A program made the position numbers and the translations under genes. Of a DNA stretch of 64,000 bases, positions 9,524 through 20,794 are shown one piece after another. The notes beneath the pieces were generated by a model that was not told where the DNA came from, made no database searches, and was given only the letters and a program-made list of their open reading frames with translations. How positions within the stretch are numbered: the first letter of the stretch is position 1; each line of letters begins with the position of its first letter. The DNA is from Aquipseudomonas alcaligenes (GTDB taxonomy: Bacteria; Pseudomonadota; Gammaproteobacteria; Pseudomonadales; Pseudomonadaceae): NCBI RefSeq assembly GCF_003205495.1, contig NZ_QJRX01000002.1, forward strand, positions 248,001 to 312,000, given 5' to 3'.

Positions 9524-10072
9524 TCATCGGCTGTGCGGGCGCAGTGGCGCGATGCCCTCGTTGCGGATCGGATAGCGCTGCTCGCGGCGGTCGGCGAAGT
9601 AGCACCTGAGGGTACGCCCGACGGTGGGGAAGGCCAGTTCCTGCCACGGCACCTCGTGCTCGTGGAACAGCTGTACCTCCAGGCTCTCCTCGCCGGCGCG
9701 GAAGTCCAGGTCGATCAGTTCGGCGCGGAAGAACACGTACAGCTGGCTGATGTGCGGCAGGTCGAACAGGGTGTAGAGGTGCAGGTCGCGCACCCGTGCG
9801 CAGGCTTCCTCGTCGGTCTCGCGCATGGCCGCCTCGGCCATGGTCTCGCCGTTCTCCATGAAGCCGGCCGGCAGCGTCCAGAAGCCACGCCGTGGCTCGA
9901 TGGCGCGGCGGCACAGCAGCACCTGTTCGCCCCACACCGGCAGGCAGCCGGCGACGATGCGCGGGTTCTGGTAGTGGACGGTCTGGCACTGCGGGCAGAC
10001 GAAGCGCAGGCGAGTGTCGCCCTGGGGAATGCGCTGCTCCACCGGACCACCGCACTGACTGCAGAATTTCAT
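9524..10072 (-). CDS. Nudix hydrolase with N-terminal zinc ribbon
   Basis: 182 residues. The N-terminus MKFCSQCGGPVEQ...FVCPQCQTVHYQNP is a four-Cys zinc ribbon, followed by a Nudix domain. The Nudix box reads G-x5-E-x7-RE-x2-EE (GFMENGETMAEAAMRETDEE), with Ala-Cys-Ala after the acidic pair in place of the usual -x-Gly. Zinc ribbon plus Nudix is also seen in NudC-like NADH pyrophosphatases, but this protein lacks the NudC N-terminal domain and the SQPWPFPxS signature. The nucleotide substrate is unknown. It is divergent from the second Nudix gene. Confidence 0.9.
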   Translation of the reverse strand: MKFCSQCGGPVEQRIPQGDTRLRFVCPQCQTVHYQNPRIVAGCLPVWGEQVLLCRRAIEPRRGFWTLPAGFMENGETMAEAAMRETDEEACARVRDLHLYTLFDLPHISQLYVFFRAELIDLDFRAGEESLEVQLFHEHEVPWQELAFPTVGRTLRCYFADRREQRYPIRNEGIAPLRPHSR

Positions 10073-10218
10073 GCCGCTCTCTCCTGATTCGTTGCCCATG
10101 TTGGCGCCGCAGGGCGAGCTCGGCAAGCCGGTCGATGCAGGGTGGGTATTGGGCGGGCCGCGCCTTCGTGCCATGATGCCGGGCAGAAGAAAAGAACCCT
10201 GAAGAACCGAGAATCATC

Positions 10219-10827
10219 ATGCTCGACGAGCTCCTGCAGCGCGTGCGTGGCCACAGTCCACGCATCCTGGAGACCGACCGGCAGCACCCGCAGGCGGCCG
10301 TGCTGGTGCCGCTGACCCGCAGTGACGACCCGGAGCTGGTGCTGACCCTGCGCGCCAGCGGCCTGTCCACCCACGGTGGCGAAGTGGCCTTCCCCGGCGG
10401 CCGCCGTGATGCCACCGACCCCGACCTGGCCTTCACCGCCCTGCGCGAGGCGGAGGAGGAGGTGGGCCTGCCGCCCGGCCTGGTGGAGATCGTCGGTCCG
10501 CTCAGCCCGCTGGTGTCGCGCTTCGGCATCCATGTCACGCCCTATGTCGGCGTGGTGCCGGACTACGTCGAGTACCGCGCCAACGACGACGAGATCGCCT
10601 CGGTGTTCTCGGTGCCGCTGCGCTTTTTCCTGGAGACCCCGCGCGAGGTCACCCATCGCATCGACTACGAGGGGCGCAGCTGGTACGTGCCCTGTTATCA
10701 CTACGACAACTACAAGATCTGGGGCCTGACGGCGGTGATGATCGTCGAACTGGTCAATGTCGCCTTCGGCGCCGGCATCGACCTGGCGCAGCCGCCGCAA
10801 CCGTCGGTCCGGGTCATCAAGGTCTGA
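10219..10827 (+). CDS. Nudix hydrolase, CoA pyrophosphatase type (NudL-like)
   Basis: 202 residues. The region [18 protein letters not shown] followed by [12 protein letters not shown] is the combined UPF0035 signature and Nudix box of coenzyme A pyrophosphatases, which split CoA into 3',5'-ADP and 4'-phosphopantetheine. ATG 10219 is the first start after the short divergent promoter region. It is 11 bp ahead of the carbonic-anhydrase-like gene and is probably cotranscribed with it. Confidence 0.92.
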   Translation: MLDELLQRVRGHSPRILETDRQHPQAAVLVPLTRSDDPELVLTLRASGLSTHGGEVAFPGGRRDATDPDLAFTALREAEEEVGLPPGLVEIVGPLSPLVSRFGIHVTPYVGVVPDYVEYRANDDEIASVFSVPLRFFLETPREVTHRIDYEGRSWYVPCYHYDNYKIWGLTAVMIVELVNVAFGAGIDLAQPPQPSVRVIKV

Positions 10828-10838
10828 GAGGATTCACC

Positions 10839-11363
10839 ATGAAGTACCGCCTGGGTGACGCACGCGTCGAGGCCCATTCCGAGAGCTGGATCGCGCCGAC
10901 TGCGGCGGTGATCGGCAAGGTGCGCCTGGACAAGGGCGCCAGCGTCTGGTTCGGCGCCGTGTTGCGCGGCGACAACGAGCTGATCCATATCGGCGAGAAC
11001 AGCAACGTGCAGGACGGCACGGTGATGCACACCGACATGGGTTTCCCGCTGACCCTCGGCAAGGGCGTCACCGTCGGCCACAACGTGATGATGCACGGCT
11101 GCACGGTGGACGATTACAGCCTGATCGGCATCAACGCGGTGATCCTCAACGGCGCCAAGATCGGCAAATACTGCATCATCGGCGCCAACAGCCTGATCCC
11201 TGAAGGCAAGGTGATCCCCGACGGCAGCCTGGTGATGGGTAGCCCGGGCAAGGTGGTGCGCGAGCTCACCGAGCAGCAGCGCAAGATGCTCGAAGGCAGC
11301 GCCGCCCATTACGTGCACAATGCCCAGCGCTATGCGCGCGACCTGGCCGAGGACGAAGCGTGA
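10839..11363 (+). CDS. Gamma-carbonic anhydrase family protein
   Basis: 174 residues of left-handed beta-helix hexapeptide repeats ([LIV]-G-x4 pattern from about residue 15 to 140). The metal-site histidines of the gamma class are present in VMHTDMGF and GHNVMMHGC. The protein resembles YrdA and the Pseudomonas gamma-CA. Catalytic activity varies in this group, so a zinc- or iron-dependent CO2 hydratase is likely but not proven. The gene overlaps the DUF1289 start by 4 bp (GTGA). Confidence 0.93.
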   Translation: MKYRLGDARVEAHSESWIAPTAAVIGKVRLDKGASVWFGAVLRGDNELIHIGENSNVQDGTVMHTDMGFPLTLGKGVTVGHNVMMHGCTVDDYSLIGINAVILNGAKIGKYCIIGANSLIPEGKVIPDGSLVMGSPGKVVRELTEQQRKMLEGSAAHYVHNAQRYARDLAEDEA

Positions 11364-11566
11364 GCGACGAACGCCCGGTCAAGTCGCCCTGCGTCAGCGT
11401 CTGCGCGCTGGACGAGCAGGACATCTGCATCGGCTGCCAGCGCACGGCGGCCGAGATCACCCTGTGGGGGCGCATGAGCAACGACGAGCGGCGCGACGTG
11501 CTGCAACGCTGCGTCGAGCGCACCCGCGCCGCCGGGCAGTTCCTGCAACAGCCCGCGCGCCCCTGA
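11360..11566 (+). CDS. DUF1289 family protein
   Basis: A 68-residue Cys-rich protein, [10 protein letters not shown]...CIGCQRT, followed by [13 protein letters not shown]. The four cysteines suggest a small metal or Fe-S site, though this is inference. It starts at a GTG that shares GTGA with the stop of the preceding gamma-CA gene, so translation is coupled. A short gap then leads to purT. Confidence 0.88.
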   Translation: MSDERPVKSPCVSVCALDEQDICIGCQRTAAEITLWGRMSNDERRDVLQRCVERTRAAGQFLQQPARP

Positions 11567-11598
11567 GTTCCCTTTCTCCCTTTTCCGAGGACATCCGC

Positions 11599-12780
11599 AT
11601 GCCCCGTATCGGCACCCCCTTGTCGCCCACCGCGACCCGCGTCCTGCTCTGTGGCTCCGGCGAGCTGGGCAAGGAAGTGGTGATCGAGCTGCAGCGCCTG
11701 GGCTGCGAAGTGATCGCCGTCGACCGCTACGCCAATGCCCCGGCCATGCAGGTGGCGCACCGCAGTCATGTGCTCAGCATGCTCGACGGTGCGGCCCTGC
11801 GCGCGGTGATCGAGGCCGAGCAGCCGCACTACATCGTCCCGGAGATCGAGGCCATCGCCACCGACACCCTGGTCGAGCTGGAAGCCGAGGGCTTCACCGT
11901 GGTGCCTACCGCACGCGCCGCCAAGCTGACCATGAACCGCGAGGGCATCCGCCGCCTGGCCGCCGAGGAGCTGGGCCTGCCGACTTCGCCTTACCACTTC
12001 GCCGACACCTTCGAGGCCTATGTCGAGGCGGTGAAAGCGGTCGGCTACCCCTGTGTGGTCAAGCCGATCATGAGCTCCTCCGGCAAGGGCCAGAGCGTGC
12101 TGAAGAGTGACGCCGATCTGCGTTCTGCCTGGGACTACGCCCAGGAAGGCGGGCGAGCCGGCAAGGGTAGAGTGATAGTGGAAGGCTTTATCGATTTCGA
12201 CTACGAGATCACCCTGCTCACCGTGCGCCACGTCGGCGGCACCTCGTTCTGCGCGCCGGTCGGCCATCGCCAGGTCAGGGGCGACTACCACGAGTCCTGG
12301 CAGCCGCAGGCGATGAGCGCCAAGGCCTTGGCCGAGTCCGAGCGGGTGGCCCTCGCCGTCACCGAGGCCCTCGGTGGCCGTGGCCTGTTCGGCGTGGAGC
12401 TGTTCATCAAGGGCGACCAGGTGTGGTTCAGCGAGGTCTCGCCACGTCCGCACGACACCGGTTTGGTCACCCTGATCTCCCAGGACCTCTCCGAGTTCGC
12501 CCTGCACGCGCGAGCCATTCTCGGCCTGCCGATCCCGGCGATCCGCCAGTTCGGCCCCTCGGCCTCCTCGGTGATCCTGGTGGAAGGCACCTCGCAGCAG
12601 GTGGCCTTCGCTAACCTCGGTACCGCCCTGGCCGAGCCGGACACCGCGCTGCGTCTGTTCGGCAAGCCGGAGGTGGACGGCCAGCGGCGCATGGGCGTGA
12701 CCCTGGCCCGCGACGAAAGCATCGAGGCGGCGCGGGCCAAGGCGGTGCGCGCGTCCGAGGCGGTCAAGGTCGAGCTGTGA
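11599..12780 (+). CDS. purT: Formate-dependent phosphoribosylglycinamide formyltransferase (GAR transformylase 2)
   Basis: Produces formyl-GAR from GAR, formate and ATP: the folate-independent route to step three of purine synthesis, one step before PurL in this same window. 393 residues with an ATP-grasp fold: an N-terminal nucleotide-binding strand ([14 protein letters not shown]), [12 protein letters not shown] in the ATP lid, and [12 protein letters not shown] near the metal site. ATG 11599 gives the usual N-terminus MPRIGTPL. Its stop overlaps the next gene's GTG. Confidence 0.97.
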   Translation: MPRIGTPLSPTATRVLLCGSGELGKEVVIELQRLGCEVIAVDRYANAPAMQVAHRSHVLSMLDGAALRAVIEAEQPHYIVPEIEAIATDTLVELEAEGFTVVPTARAAKLTMNREGIRRLAAEELGLPTSPYHFADTFEAYVEAVKAVGYPCVVKPIMSSSGKGQSVLKSDADLRSAWDYAQEGGRAGKGRVIVEGFIDFDYEITLLTVRHVGGTSFCAPVGHRQVRGDYHESWQPQAMSAKALAESERVALAVTEALGGRGLFGVELFIKGDQVWFSEVSPRPHDTGLVTLISQDLSEFALHARAILGLPIPAIRQFGPSASSVILVEGTSQQVAFANLGTALAEPDTALRLFGKPEVDGQRRMGVTLARDESIEAARAKAVRASEAVKVEL

Positions 12781-13508
12781 GCCGCCTGCGCGCCGGACTG
12801 TGGTGGGGCCTGGCGCTCGCCTCATTGCCGCTGGCCTTGCCGCTGGCGCTGCACACCCGGCGCACCGCGTTGCGCCTGCCGCCCGCCGCCGGGGCGCAGA
12901 GCGGCCTGGCGGGCACGGGGCTGGGCGGTGCGCCGCTGCGCCTGCTGCTGATCGGCGAATCCACGGTCGCCGGCGTCGGCGTCGAGGCCCAGGAGGCGGC
13001 GCTGGCCGGCCAGCTGGCCCAGGCCCTGGCGACGCGCCTGCAGCGCCCTGTGGCCTGGCGCGCCTGCGGCGAGAACGGCATCACCGCCGGTGAAGCCTGC
13101 ACGCGTCTGCTGCCGCTGGCGTTGCGCGAGCCGGCGGACCTGGTGCTGCTGGTGTTCGGCGTCAACGACACCACCCACCTGAGTTCGCTGGCGCGTTGGG
13201 AAGACTCGCTGCGTGCGCTCAGTCGGGCTTTGAGTGCGCAGGGGGAGCGGGTGGTGTTCACCGGCGTGCCGCCGATCCAGCACTTCAGCGCCTTGCCCTG
13301 GCTGCTGCGGCGTCTGCTGGGGCTGCGTGCGGCCTTGCTGGATGCCGAGTTGCGCCGCATCAGTGCGCAGGAAGGCGCGCAGTATGCGCGGCTGGAGCTG
13401 GAGTTCGCCGAGGAGTACCTGGCGCGCGACGGCTATCACCCGTCGGCGCTGGGCTACCGGGTGTGGGGCGAGGGCCTGGCCGAGCGGCTCAGGCCGTCGC
13501 TCGATTGA
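12777..13508 (+). CDS. SGNH/GDSL-family hydrolase, membrane-anchored or exported
   Basis: 243 residues from a GTG overlapping the purT stop (GTGA). An N-terminal hydrophobic segment (about residues 8-27) is a signal or anchor. The SGNH blocks are visible: block [10 protein letters not shown] (Ser in GES), block III FGVNDTT (Gly/Asn) and block [10 protein letters not shown] (Asp/His). These enzymes de-esterify lipids or acetylated carbohydrates; the substrate is not evident. The C-terminus overlaps the convergent CorC-type gene by 20 bp. Confidence 0.88.
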   Translation: MSRLRAGLWWGLALASLPLALPLALHTRRTALRLPPAAGAQSGLAGTGLGGAPLRLLLIGESTVAGVGVEAQEAALAGQLAQALATRLQRPVAWRACGENGITAGEACTRLLPLALREPADLVLLVFGVNDTTHLSSLARWEDSLRALSRALSAQGERVVFTGVPPIQHFSALPWLLRRLLGLRAALLDAELRRISAQEGAQYARLELEFAEEYLARDGYHPSALGYRVWGEGLAERLRPSLD

Positions 13509-14763
13509 GCCGGCCCTGCCAGATGCGCACGCTCTTCACCCGGTTGTCGCCGGATTCGAGGATTTCCAGGCGGTAGGGGCCGATCTTCAGGCACACCGGG
13601 CTGTCCGGAATGCTCTCCAGGGCCTCGGTGACCAGGCCGTTGAGGGTCTTCGGGCCCTCGCTGGGCAGGTGCCAGCCGAGCAGCTTGTTCAGCTCACGGA
13701 TGCTGGCGCTGCCGTCGATGATCTGGCTGCCATCGTCCTGAGGCTGGATATCGGCGTGCTGCTGCTGATCCTGGCCGCTGAGGTCGCCGACGATTTCTTC
13801 CAGCACGTCCTCCAGGGTGATCAGCCCCTGGATGTCGCCGTACTCGTCCACCACCAGGCCGAGGCGGCGCTTTTCCTTCTGGAAATTCAGCAGCTGAGTG
13901 GCCAGCGGGGTGTTTTCCGGCACGAAATAGGCCGGCTGACAGACCTGCAGCAGCAGCTCGTGGGTCATCTGGTCATGGGCCAGGCGGCGCGCCAGCTGGC
14001 GCATGTGCACCATGCCCTCGATCTGGTTGATGTCCTGGCGGTACACCGGCAGGCGGGTGTGGCGGGTGTTCTGCAGCAGCTCGACGATGCGCTCGATCGG
14101 TTGTTCCAGGTCGATGCCGATGATCTCGTTGCGCGGGATCATGATGTCGTTGACCGACACGGTTTCCAGGTCGAGCACGCCGAGCAGCATGTTCTGCCGG
14201 CTCTCCGGCAGGGCATGGGCGGACTCGCGCACCACACTGCGCAGTTCCTCGGTGGTCAGGCTGTCGCTGCTGCGGCTGCTGGGGTCGATGCCGAACAGGC
14301 GCAGCAGCAGGTTGCTGATGGCGTTGAGCGCCACCACCAGCGGATAGAACAGCTTGAGCAGCACCTGCAGTGGCAGGCTGGCGGGGTAGGCGATGGCTTC
14401 CGGGCGCAGCGCGGCCAGGGTCTTGGGCGTGATCTCGCCGAAGATCAGCAGGATGATGGTCAGCGCCACGGTGGCGATGGCGATGCCGGCCTCGCCCCAG
14501 ATCTGCATGGCCAGCACGGTGGCGATGGCCGAGGCGAGGATGTTGACGAAGTTGTTGCCGATCAGAATGGTACCGAGCAGGCGGTCCGGGCGGCTCAGCA
14601 GGGCGCTGGCGCGTTTGGCGCCGCGGTGCCCCTCGCGTGCCTTGTGCCGCAGGCGGTAGCGGTTGAGGCTGATGATGCCGGTCTCGGAGCTGGAGAAGAA
14701 CGCCGAGCAGACGATCAGGAAGGCGAGCAGGCCCAGCAGGAAGCCAGGGTGGAGTTCGGCCAC
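13489..14763 (-). CDS. CNNM/HlyC-CorC family membrane protein with CBS domains
   Basis: 424 residues: a DUF21 (CNNM) transmembrane region (about 1-190, including FSSSETGIISLNRYRLRHKA and the FGEITPKTLA motif), two CBS domains (about 200-320, with VDEYGDIQGLITLEDVLEEIVGD), and a C-terminal CorC/HlyC domain. Family members take part in Mg2+/Co2+ homeostasis in the inner membrane. The gene is 10 bp downstream of the CcsA-like gene and probably cotranscribed with it. Confidence 0.93.
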   Translation of the reverse strand: MAELHPGFLLGLLAFLIVCSAFFSSSETGIISLNRYRLRHKAREGHRGAKRASALLSRPDRLLGTILIGNNFVNILASAIATVLAMQIWGEAGIAIATVALTIILLIFGEITPKTLAALRPEAIAYPASLPLQVLLKLFYPLVVALNAISNLLLRLFGIDPSSRSSDSLTTEELRSVVRESAHALPESRQNMLLGVLDLETVSVNDIMIPRNEIIGIDLEQPIERIVELLQNTRHTRLPVYRQDINQIEGMVHMRQLARRLAHDQMTHELLLQVCQPAYFVPENTPLATQLLNFQKEKRRLGLVVDEYGDIQGLITLEDVLEEIVGDLSGQDQQQHADIQPQDDGSQIIDGSASIRELNKLLGWHLPSEGPKTLNGLVTEALESIPDSPVCLKIGPYRLEILESGDNRVKSVRIWQGRLNRATA

Positions 14764-14773
14764 GGTGATCGCC

Positions 14774-15574
14774 TCAGATGTGCAGGATGAATTCGCGGAC
14801 CAGCTTGCTGCCGAAGTAGGCCAGCATCAGCAGGCAGAAGCCGGCCAGGGTCCAGCGAATCGCCTTGTGCCCGCGCCAGCCCAGCTGGTGGCGGCCCCAC
14901 AGCAGCACGGCGAACACCACCCAGGCCACGCACGACAGCACGGTCTTGTGCACCAGGTGCTGGGCGAACAGGTCCTCGAAGAACAGCCAGCCGGACAGCA
15001 GCGACAGCGACAGTGTCACCCAGCCGGCCCAGAGGAAGCCGAACAGCAGGCTCTCCATGGTCTGCAGCGGCGGGAAGTTGCGGATCAGCCCCGACGGGTG
15101 CTTGTGCTTGAGCTGATAGTCCTGCAGCGACAGCAGCAGGGCCTGGAACATGGCGATGGTCAGCAGGCCGTAGGCCAGGATCGACAGCAGTATATGGGCA
15201 AGGATGCCGGCCTCCTCGTCGATCGGCTGGCTGGTGCCAACCGGGGCGAACTGGGCCAGCAGGGCGGTCAGGGCGCCCAGCGGGAACAGCAGGAGCAACA
15301 GGTTCTCCACCGGGATGCGCGTGGTGCCCAGCAGGATCAGGGCGATCACCGCGCAGGCGATCAGGCTGGCGGCGTTGAAGAAGTCCAGGTTGAGGCCGCT
15401 GCCCGGCAGCAGCTGCAGGTGCAGGGCCAGGGCGTGGGCGATCAGGGCGAGCGCGCCGAGCAGGCCCAGCAGGCGCTTGTCCGGCACCTGGCGATGGGCG
15501 AGACGCAATCCCTGGTAGAGGGTGGCGCCGGCGTACAGGCCGGCGGCGGCGAGGCTGGGCAGCAGAGGGTGCAT
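14774..15574 (-). CDS. CcsA-like inner membrane protein (cytochrome c assembly protein domain)
   Basis: 266 residues with about eight predicted membrane helices. It carries the CcsA/CcmC/HemX-type core (DEEAGILAHILLSILAYGLLT around residue 120, and a late FLWAGWVTLSLSLLSGWLF). This YpjD-like protein commonly sits beside ffh in gammaproteobacteria. A heme-handling or cytochrome-maturation role is usually proposed but not shown. ATG 15574 was chosen because it begins the first membrane helix. It is divergent from ffh. Confidence 0.88.
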   Translation of the reverse strand: MHPLLPSLAAAGLYAGATLYQGLRLAHRQVPDKRLLGLLGALALIAHALALHLQLLPGSGLNLDFFNAASLIACAVIALILLGTTRIPVENLLLLLFPLGALTALLAQFAPVGTSQPIDEEAGILAHILLSILAYGLLTIAMFQALLLSLQDYQLKHKHPSGLIRNFPPLQTMESLLFGFLWAGWVTLSLSLLSGWLFFEDLFAQHLVHKTVLSCVAWVVFAVLLWGRHQLGWRGHKAIRWTLAGFCLLMLAYFGSKLVREFILHI

Positions 15575-15716
15575 AAATCCTTGTAACGCAGGGCCCGAAA
15601 GGCCGTGAGTGTGGCACACAAGAAGCGTTCCACGAAAGACCGCCGGCGGTGTCGGCGGCACCTGCTCTTGGTTATACTCCGCGGCCTGCTGCAAGCCCCC
15701 GTTCAAAGGATCGCGC

Positions 15717-17090
<1,374 letters not shown>

Positions 17091-17123
17091 TGTCCGCCGC
17101 CGATGGGCGGCGGAAAAAGAGAT

Positions 17124-17151
17124 TTGCAAACGGCCGGATAATCCTTAGAAT
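17124..17151 (+). promoter_or_regulatory. Sigma-70 promoter of the rpsP-rimM-trmD-rplS operon
   Basis: TTGCAA (17124-17129), a 16-bp spacer and TAGAAT (17146-17151), about 70 bp before rpsP. It closely matches the sigma-70 consensus and is well placed for a ribosomal-protein operon. Confidence 0.75.
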
Positions 17152-17223
17152 ATGCGGCCTTTCGGGCCTTGGCCCCTCAAAGTGTGTGCCTCAAGTTAGC
17201 ACCGATTACAGGAACGAAGTTCA

Positions 17224-17475
17224 ATGGTAACCATCCGTCTTGCTCGTGGCGGCTCCAAGAAGCGCCCCTTCTACCACCTGACCGTGACCAACAGCCGCAA
17301 TGCGCGCGATGGTCGCTTCGTCGAGCGTATCGGCTTCTTCAATCCGGTCGCTACCGGTGCCGAAGTGAAGCTGTCCGTCGACCAGGAGCGCGCTGCCTAC
17401 TGGCTGAGCCAGGGCGCCCAGCCGTCTGAGCGCGTTGCTCAGCTGCTGAAGGAAGCTGCCAAGGCCGCAGCCTAA
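17224..17475 (+). CDS. rpsP: 30S ribosomal protein S16
   Basis: 83 residues with the S16 N-terminus [19 protein letters not shown] and [17 protein letters not shown]. It assembles early into the 30S body. It is the first gene of a four-gene operon with rimM 5 bp downstream. The start codon follows AGGAACGA-type spacing. Confidence 0.98.
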   Translation: MVTIRLARGGSKKRPFYHLTVTNSRNARDGRFVERIGFFNPVATGAEVKLSVDQERAAYWLSQGAQPSERVAQLLKEAAKAAA

Positions 17476-17480
17476 GCGAT

Positions 17481-18017
17481 ATGAACGCAACGCCGACCGC
17501 CGACGAGGACCTGGTCGTTCTCGGCAAGATTACTTCGGTGCACGGCGTGCGTGGTGAGGTGAAGATCTATTCCTTCACCGATCCGATTGACAACCTGCTC
17601 GACTATCCCACCTGGACGCTCAAGCGTGATGGTGAAGTCAAGCAGGTGGAGCTGGTCAGCGGCCGCCTCCAGGGTAAAGTCCTGGTGGCCAAGTTCAAGG
17701 GGCTCGATGACCGCGAGGTGGCACGCACCTACGCGGGCTTCGACATTTGTGTGCCCCGCGAGCAGCTACCCGACCTCGAGGACGGCGAGTTCTACTGGCA
17801 TCAGCTGGAAGGACTGAAGGTGATCGACCTGCAAGGGCAACTGCTCGGGCGCATCGACCACCTGCTGGAAACCGGCGCCAATGATGTGATGGTGGTCAAG
17901 CCCTGTGCGGGCAGTCTGGATGACCGCGAGCGTCTGCTCCCCTATACCGAGCAGTGCGTGCAGCAGGTCGACCTGGCCGCCGGCGAGATGCGGGTGGACT
18001 GGGACGCGGATTTCTGA
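17481..18017 (+). CDS. rimM: Ribosome maturation factor RimM
   Basis: 178 residues. RimM binds S19 in the 30S head and helps 16S rRNA processing. An N-terminal RimM domain ([24 protein letters not shown]) is followed by a C-terminal PRC-barrel ([28 protein letters not shown]). It is translated within the rpsP operon, 10 bp upstream of trmD. Confidence 0.97.
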   Translation: MNATPTADEDLVVLGKITSVHGVRGEVKIYSFTDPIDNLLDYPTWTLKRDGEVKQVELVSGRLQGKVLVAKFKGLDDREVARTYAGFDICVPREQLPDLEDGEFYWHQLEGLKVIDLQGQLLGRIDHLLETGANDVMVVKPCAGSLDDRERLLPYTEQCVQQVDLAAGEMRVDWDADF

Positions 18018-18027
18018 GCCTCGGCCC

Positions 18028-18771
18028 ATGCGCGTTGAAGTCATCAGCATCTTCCCGGAGATGTTCGCCGCCATCAGTCAGTACGGCATTACCAGTCGTG
18101 CGGTGAAGCAGGGGCTGCTGCAGTTGAACTGCCGGCAGCTGCGTGACTACACCGACGACCGTCACCAGACGGTGGACGACCGCCCCTTCGGCGGCGGTCC
18201 GGGGATGGTGATGAAGATCGAGCCCCTGGAGAAAGCCCTGGCCGCGGCCAAGGTGGATGCCGGTGGAGCGGCGAAGGTCATCTACCTGTCGCCGCAAGGC
18301 CGCCAGCTGAACCAGCAGGGCGTGCGTGAACTGGCTAGCGAGCAGGCGCTGATTCTTATCGCCGGCCGCTACGAAGGCATCGACGAGCGTTTCATCGAGA
18401 CGCACGTCGATGAGGAATGGTCGATCGGCGATTACGTCCTCTCCGGCGGTGAGCTTCCGGCGATGGTGCTGATCGATGCTGTTACGCGGCTGCTCCCGGG
18501 TGCGCTCGGGCATGCAGATTCCGCCGAGGAGGACTCGTTCAGCGACGGCCTCCTCGATTGCCCGCACTACACCCGACCCGAGGTGTACGAAGGCAAGCGT
18601 GTTCCTGATGTGTTGCTCAGTGGCAACCACGAACACATCCGGCGCTGGCGTCTGCAGCAAGCCCTCGGGCGGACCTGGGAACGTCGAGCCGATCTTCTGG
18701 ATAGCCGCTCGCTTTCTGGAGAAGAGAAGAAGCTGCTGGAGGAATACATCCGCCAGCGGGACGATAGTTAA
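18028..18771 (+). CDS. trmD: tRNA (guanine-37-N1)-methyltransferase
   Basis: Methylates G37 next to the anticodon using SAM, preventing +1 frameshifting. 247 residues of SPOUT fold: [13 protein letters not shown], the catalytic-Asp region ([13 protein letters not shown]) and the knot that binds SAM ([30 protein letters not shown]). ATG 18028 is the conserved start; the frame is open further upstream inside rimM but unrelated. Confidence 0.98.
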   Translation: MRVEVISIFPEMFAAISQYGITSRAVKQGLLQLNCRQLRDYTDDRHQTVDDRPFGGGPGMVMKIEPLEKALAAAKVDAGGAAKVIYLSPQGRQLNQQGVRELASEQALILIAGRYEGIDERFIETHVDEEWSIGDYVLSGGELPAMVLIDAVTRLLPGALGHADSAEEDSFSDGLLDCPHYTRPEVYEGKRVPDVLLSGNHEHIRRWRLQQALGRTWERRADLLDSRSLSGEEKKLLEEYIRQRDDS

Positions 18772-18810
18772 GGTATCGATGGCAGACCGCGTCTGTCTTA
18801 GGAGCACAGC

Positions 18811-19161
18811 ATGACCAACAAGATTATCCAGATGCTCGAAGCCGAGCAGATGAACAAAGAAATCCCGGCTTTCGCCCCGGGTGACACCATCATCGTTCAG
18901 GTGAAGGTGAAGGAAGGCGACCGTTCCCGTCTGCAGGCCTTCGAAGGCGTGGTGATCGGCAAGCGCAACCGTGGCCTGAACAGCGCCTTCACCGTGCGCA
19001 AGATCTCCAACGGCGTGGGCGTGGAGCGTACCTTCCAGACCTACTCCCCGCTGATCGACAGCGTCAGCGTCAAGCGCCGCGGCGACGTGCGCAAGGCCAA
19101 GCTGTACTACCTCCGCGACCTGTCCGGCAAGGCAGCGCGCATCAAGGAAAAACTGTCCTGA
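18811..19161 (+). CDS. rplS: 50S ribosomal protein L19
   Basis: 116 residues with the typical [20 protein letters not shown] and [23 protein letters not shown]. It lies at the 30S-50S interface. It is the last gene of the operon and is followed at once by a strong terminator. Confidence 0.98.
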   Translation: MTNKIIQMLEAEQMNKEIPAFAPGDTIIVQVKVKEGDRSRLQAFEGVVIGKRNRGLNSAFTVRKISNGVGVERTFQTYSPLIDSVSVKRRGDVRKAKLYYLRDLSGKAARIKEKLS

Positions 19162-19181
19162 TCGGACGGTCTTCCGACCTG

Positions 19182-19210
19182 AAAAAAGCAGCCTCCGGGC
19201 TGCTTTTTTC
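19182..19210 (+). terminator. Intrinsic terminator of the rpsP operon
   Basis: AAAAAAGCAGCC, loop TCCG, GGCTGCTTTTTT: a 12-bp stem running into six T residues, 20 bp after the rplS stop. Confidence 0.92.
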
Positions 19211-19311
19211 GTTTCTGGGCCCGTCGACCGGTGGGTCCGCAGTTCTGCCGAGCCATGACAAGTACAACAGCGCAGCACAGGCAGCCACATTTTCAGCAGA
19301 GCAGTAGTGGC

Positions 19312-19722
19312 ATGACCCCGAGAGAGCAAGAAATCCAGCGCCGTATCGAGCTGTCGGAAACCCGTGTGACCAAGGCGGTTTTTCCACCCTCGACCAACCA
19401 CCACAACACCCTGTTCGGCGGCACTGCGCTGGCCTGGATGGACGAAGTGTCCTTCATCGCCGCCACGCGCTTCTGCCGCCTGCCGCTGGTGACCGTGTCC
19501 AGCGACCGCATCGACTTCAAGCATGCGATCCCCGCCGGCTCTATCGTCGAGCTGGTCGGCCGGGTGATCAAGGTCGGCAACACCAGCCTCAAGGTCGAGG
19601 TGGAGGTGTATGTCGAGGGGATGTACTGCGGTGGTCGCGAGAAGGCCATCAGCGGGGTGTTCAGCTTCGTCGCCATTGGCGAGGACAAGAAGCCGGTGGC
19701 GGTGTTGCCGGGCTTCGCCTGA
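19312..19722 (+). CDS. Acyl-CoA thioesterase, hot-dog fold (YciA/BFIT-like)
   Basis: 136 residues from ATG 19312. The hot-dog signature NHHNTLFGGTALAWMDE contains the catalytic Asn/Asp region of acyl-CoA hydrolases, followed by HAIPAGSIVELVGRV. An in-frame ATG at 19255 would add 19 low-complexity residues that do not resemble the family, so the shorter start is preferred, although neither has a strong Shine-Dalgarno. It hydrolyses acyl-CoA to acid and CoA; chain-length preference is unknown. Confidence 0.88.
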   Translation: MTPREQEIQRRIELSETRVTKAVFPPSTNHHNTLFGGTALAWMDEVSFIAATRFCRLPLVTVSSDRIDFKHAIPAGSIVELVGRVIKVGNTSLKVEVEVYVEGMYCGGREKAISGVFSFVAIGEDKKPVAVLPGFA

Positions 19723-19792
19723 GCTCCGCGGTGGCGCTTCCGGGGCAGCCCCGCTTGTGGAAAACTGGGTCGCCTTTTTTGCGAGAACGCCC

Positions 19793-20689
19793 ATGCCCGT
19801 GCTGGATCACCCGCTGATCGACCGTTTCCTCGATGCCCTGTGGCTGGAGAAGGGGCTGTCGCCTCATACGCGGGCGGCCTATCGCAGCGACCTCGGGCAT
19901 TTCCATGCCTGGTTGCAGGAACGCGGCATCGAGCTTGCCAGCGCCGGGCGTGAGGCCATTCTCGATCACCTGGCCTGGCGCCTCGAGCAGGGCTACCAGG
20001 CCCGCTCCACCGCGCGCCTGCTGTCCGGGTTGCGTGGTTTCTATCGGCACCTGCTGCGCGACGGCCTGATCGTCGAGGACCCGACCCTGCAGGTCGAGTT
20101 GCCGCAGATCGGCCGGCCGCTGCCCAAGTCGCTGTCCGAGGCGGACGTGGAGGCGCTGCTGGCCGCGCCGGAGCTGGACGATCCCATCGGCCTGCGCGAC
20201 CGCGCCATGCTCGAGGTGCTCTACGCCTGCGGCCTGCGGGTGACCGAGCTGGTGTCGCTGACCCTGGAGCAGATCAACCTGCGCCAGGGTGTGCTGCGGG
20301 TGTTCGGCAAGGGCAGCAAGGAGCGCCTGGTGCCGCTGGGCGAGGAGGCCATCGCCTGGGTCGAGCGCTACCTGCGCGAGGCGCGGCCCTTCCTGCTCGA
20401 CGGCAAGCCCAGCGACGTGCTGTTTCCCAGTCTGCGCGGCGAGCAGATGACCCGCCAGACCTTCTGGCATCGCATCAAGCACCAGGCCCGGATGGCCAGC
20501 ATCGCCAAGCCGCTGTCGCCGCATACCCTGCGTCACGCCTTCGCCACCCACCTGCTCAACCACGGCGCCGACCTGCGCGTGGTGCAGATGCTGCTGGGGC
20601 ACAGCGATCTTTCCACCACGCAGATCTACACCCATATCGCGCGCGCCCGCCTGCAGGAGCTGCATGCGCGCCACCACCCCCGCGGCTAA
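19793..20689 (+). CDS. xerD: Site-specific tyrosine recombinase XerD
   Basis: Resolves chromosome dimers at dif with XerC and FtsK. 298 residues, the exact length of E. coli XerD. The complete catalytic set is present at expected positions: Arg149, Lys173, His244, Arg247, His270 and nucleophile Tyr279 (TTQIYTHIA). The N-terminal SAM-like DNA-binding domain spans 1 to about 105. It is chromosomal housekeeping, not a mobile-element integrase: neighbours are core genes and there are no flanking repeats. Confidence 0.97.
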   Translation: MPVLDHPLIDRFLDALWLEKGLSPHTRAAYRSDLGHFHAWLQERGIELASAGREAILDHLAWRLEQGYQARSTARLLSGLRGFYRHLLRDGLIVEDPTLQVELPQIGRPLPKSLSEADVEALLAAPELDDPIGLRDRAMLEVLYACGLRVTELVSLTLEQINLRQGVLRVFGKGSKERLVPLGEEAIAWVERYLREARPFLLDGKPSDVLFPSLRGEQMTRQTFWHRIKHQARMASIAKPLSPHTLRHAFATHLLNHGADLRVVQMLLGHSDLSTTQIYTHIARARLQELHARHHPRG

Positions 20690-20794
20690 CCGTTACGTCT
20701 GCAGTCCATCCGCCCGTGGCGCCCACCCGGCGTCTGCGGTCGGCGGCGCGGACCCGCTGTGGTAGGCTTGGGCCACTGTTCATAGGAGTGCCTC

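Noticed and set aside
13489-13508. Overlap of the SGNH hydrolase and CorC-type genes as an annotation error
   Set aside because: Both C-termini look natural and a 20-bp convergent overlap is ordinary.
17093-17117. Hairpin CCGCCGCC...GGCGGCGG after ffh as a terminator
   Set aside because: The stem is followed by A residues rather than T residues on the plus strand, so it does not form a standard intrinsic terminator for ffh.
19793-20689. Tyrosine recombinase as a sign of an integrated element
   Set aside because: Length, catalytic spacing and synteny with dsbC identify chromosomal XerD; there are no att-like repeats or phage genes around it.
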